Shown here: in pieces, positions 42,384 to 42,528 of the stretch | How the letters are laid out: each line of letters begins with the position of its first letter | Position numbering within the stretch: position 1 is the first letter of the stretch | Origin: Muribaculaceae bacterium | GTDB taxonomy: Bacteria; Bacteroidota; Bacteroidia; Bacteroidales; Muribaculaceae | Assembly: GCA_022510405.1 (NCBI GenBank) | Contig: JAFLTP010000024.1 | Coordinates: forward strand, 1-42,528 | Direction of reading: 5' to 3' | DNA length: 42,528 nt | Translations under genes and position numbers: made by a program | The notes under the pieces: model-generated | Told to the model about the DNA's origin: nothing | Database searches by the model: none | Seen by the model: the letters and a program-made list of their open reading frames with translations, nothing else

Positions 42384-42404
42384 AATTTAGAAAAAATATT
42401 TTTT

Positions 42405-42412
42405 CAAATTTA
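42405..42412 (-). promoter_or_regulatory. Minus-strand -7 element TAAATTTG for the glycosyltransferase
   Basis: An exact TAnnTTTG on the minus strand, 22 bases before the ATG at 42383. The -33 partner is TTTC instead of TTTG (42433-42436, 20-base spacer). Confidence 0.55.
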
Positions 42413-42421
42413 TAAAAATTA

Positions 42422-42452
42422 TTGGTTAGAAAGAAAAAAAGAAGTAACTTTG
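42422..42452 (+). promoter_or_regulatory. Promoter TTGG-N19-TAACTTTG for tRNA-Pro
   Basis: TTGG at 42422-42425 and TAACTTTG at 42445-42452 are 19 bases apart. Transcription would start near 42458, about 20 bases before the tRNA. Confidence 0.75.
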
Positions 42453-42480
42453 CAGTCGCAAAAGCGAAAGCTGAAGCACT

Positions 42481-42528
42481 CGGGGTGTAGCACAGTTGGT
42501 TAGCGCGCTACGTTCGGGACGTAGAGGT
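42481..42528 (+). tRNA. tRNA-Pro (CGG), 3' part outside the window
   Basis: The visible 48 bases give the acceptor 5' strand CGGGGTG, the D arm with AGTTGGTTA, and a perfect anticodon stem CTACG / CGTAG around loop TTCGGGA, hence anticodon CGG. The T arm, acceptor 3' strand and CCA lie beyond the window. One A-C mismatch appears in the D stem. Confidence 0.88.

Noticed and set aside
42481..42528. tRNA-Pro as an integration site for a mobile element
   Set aside because: The 3' end is outside the window and no integrase or duplicated tRNA end is visible.

Overview
The window looks like a chromosomal segment from a Bacteroidales bacterium, possibly Muribaculaceae or a close relative. Four things point there. 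Promoters are of the Bacteroidetes type (TTTG, about 19-20 bases, TAnnTTTG). There is a lipid-modified Omp85 protein (TamL) next to TamB. The order DivIC-like protein, small membrane protein, CoaX, outer-membrane protein, LptC, GldE-like protein resembles the arrangement I recall from this order. MenG and several SPII lipoproteins are also present. The genus cannot be fixed from sequence reading alone.

Layout. 1-1786 is an AT-rich patch with small membrane proteins and a KilA-N protein. 1891-6623 is a core cell-envelope run (DivIC/FtsB, CoaX, an outer-membrane barrel, LptC, CNNM/CBS protein). 6701-11704 holds an ECF sigma factor, a DUF3108 protein, a lipoprotein coupled to a potassium channel, and a large TPR lipoprotein with a long leader. 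11831-17073 is a five-gene minus-strand operon (serS, a membrane-anchored pseudokinase, a GNAT protein, menG, a U32 protein). 17364-19884 is a TPR sensor histidine kinase and a NarL-type response regulator.

19976-32160 is the most interesting part. It is a co-directional cluster of ten genes: a 57-residue membrane protein, two multi-pass membrane proteins with signal peptides, a multi-zinc-ribbon protein, a 1271-residue transmembrane Ser/Thr kinase whose N-terminus carries tandem Ser-Thr-Gly-Arg repeats, a zinc-ribbon triple-AAA+ ATPase, a zinc-ribbon FHA protein, a PP2C phosphatase, a 72-residue protein and a Sel1-like protein. Together they make a complete write/read/erase phosphothreonine circuit joined to an ATPase machine and a membrane assembly. 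No secretion-system structural genes lie in the window, and I cannot assign the cluster to a named system.

32306-40040 carries a VanZ-like protein and the TamB/TamL envelope-assembly pair. 40137-42383 holds a small membrane protein and two convergent glycosyltransferase genes. A tRNA-Pro(CGG) gene is cut by the right edge. Two genes (647 and 32306) have the start codon only five bases after the -7 element, which predicts leaderless mRNAs.
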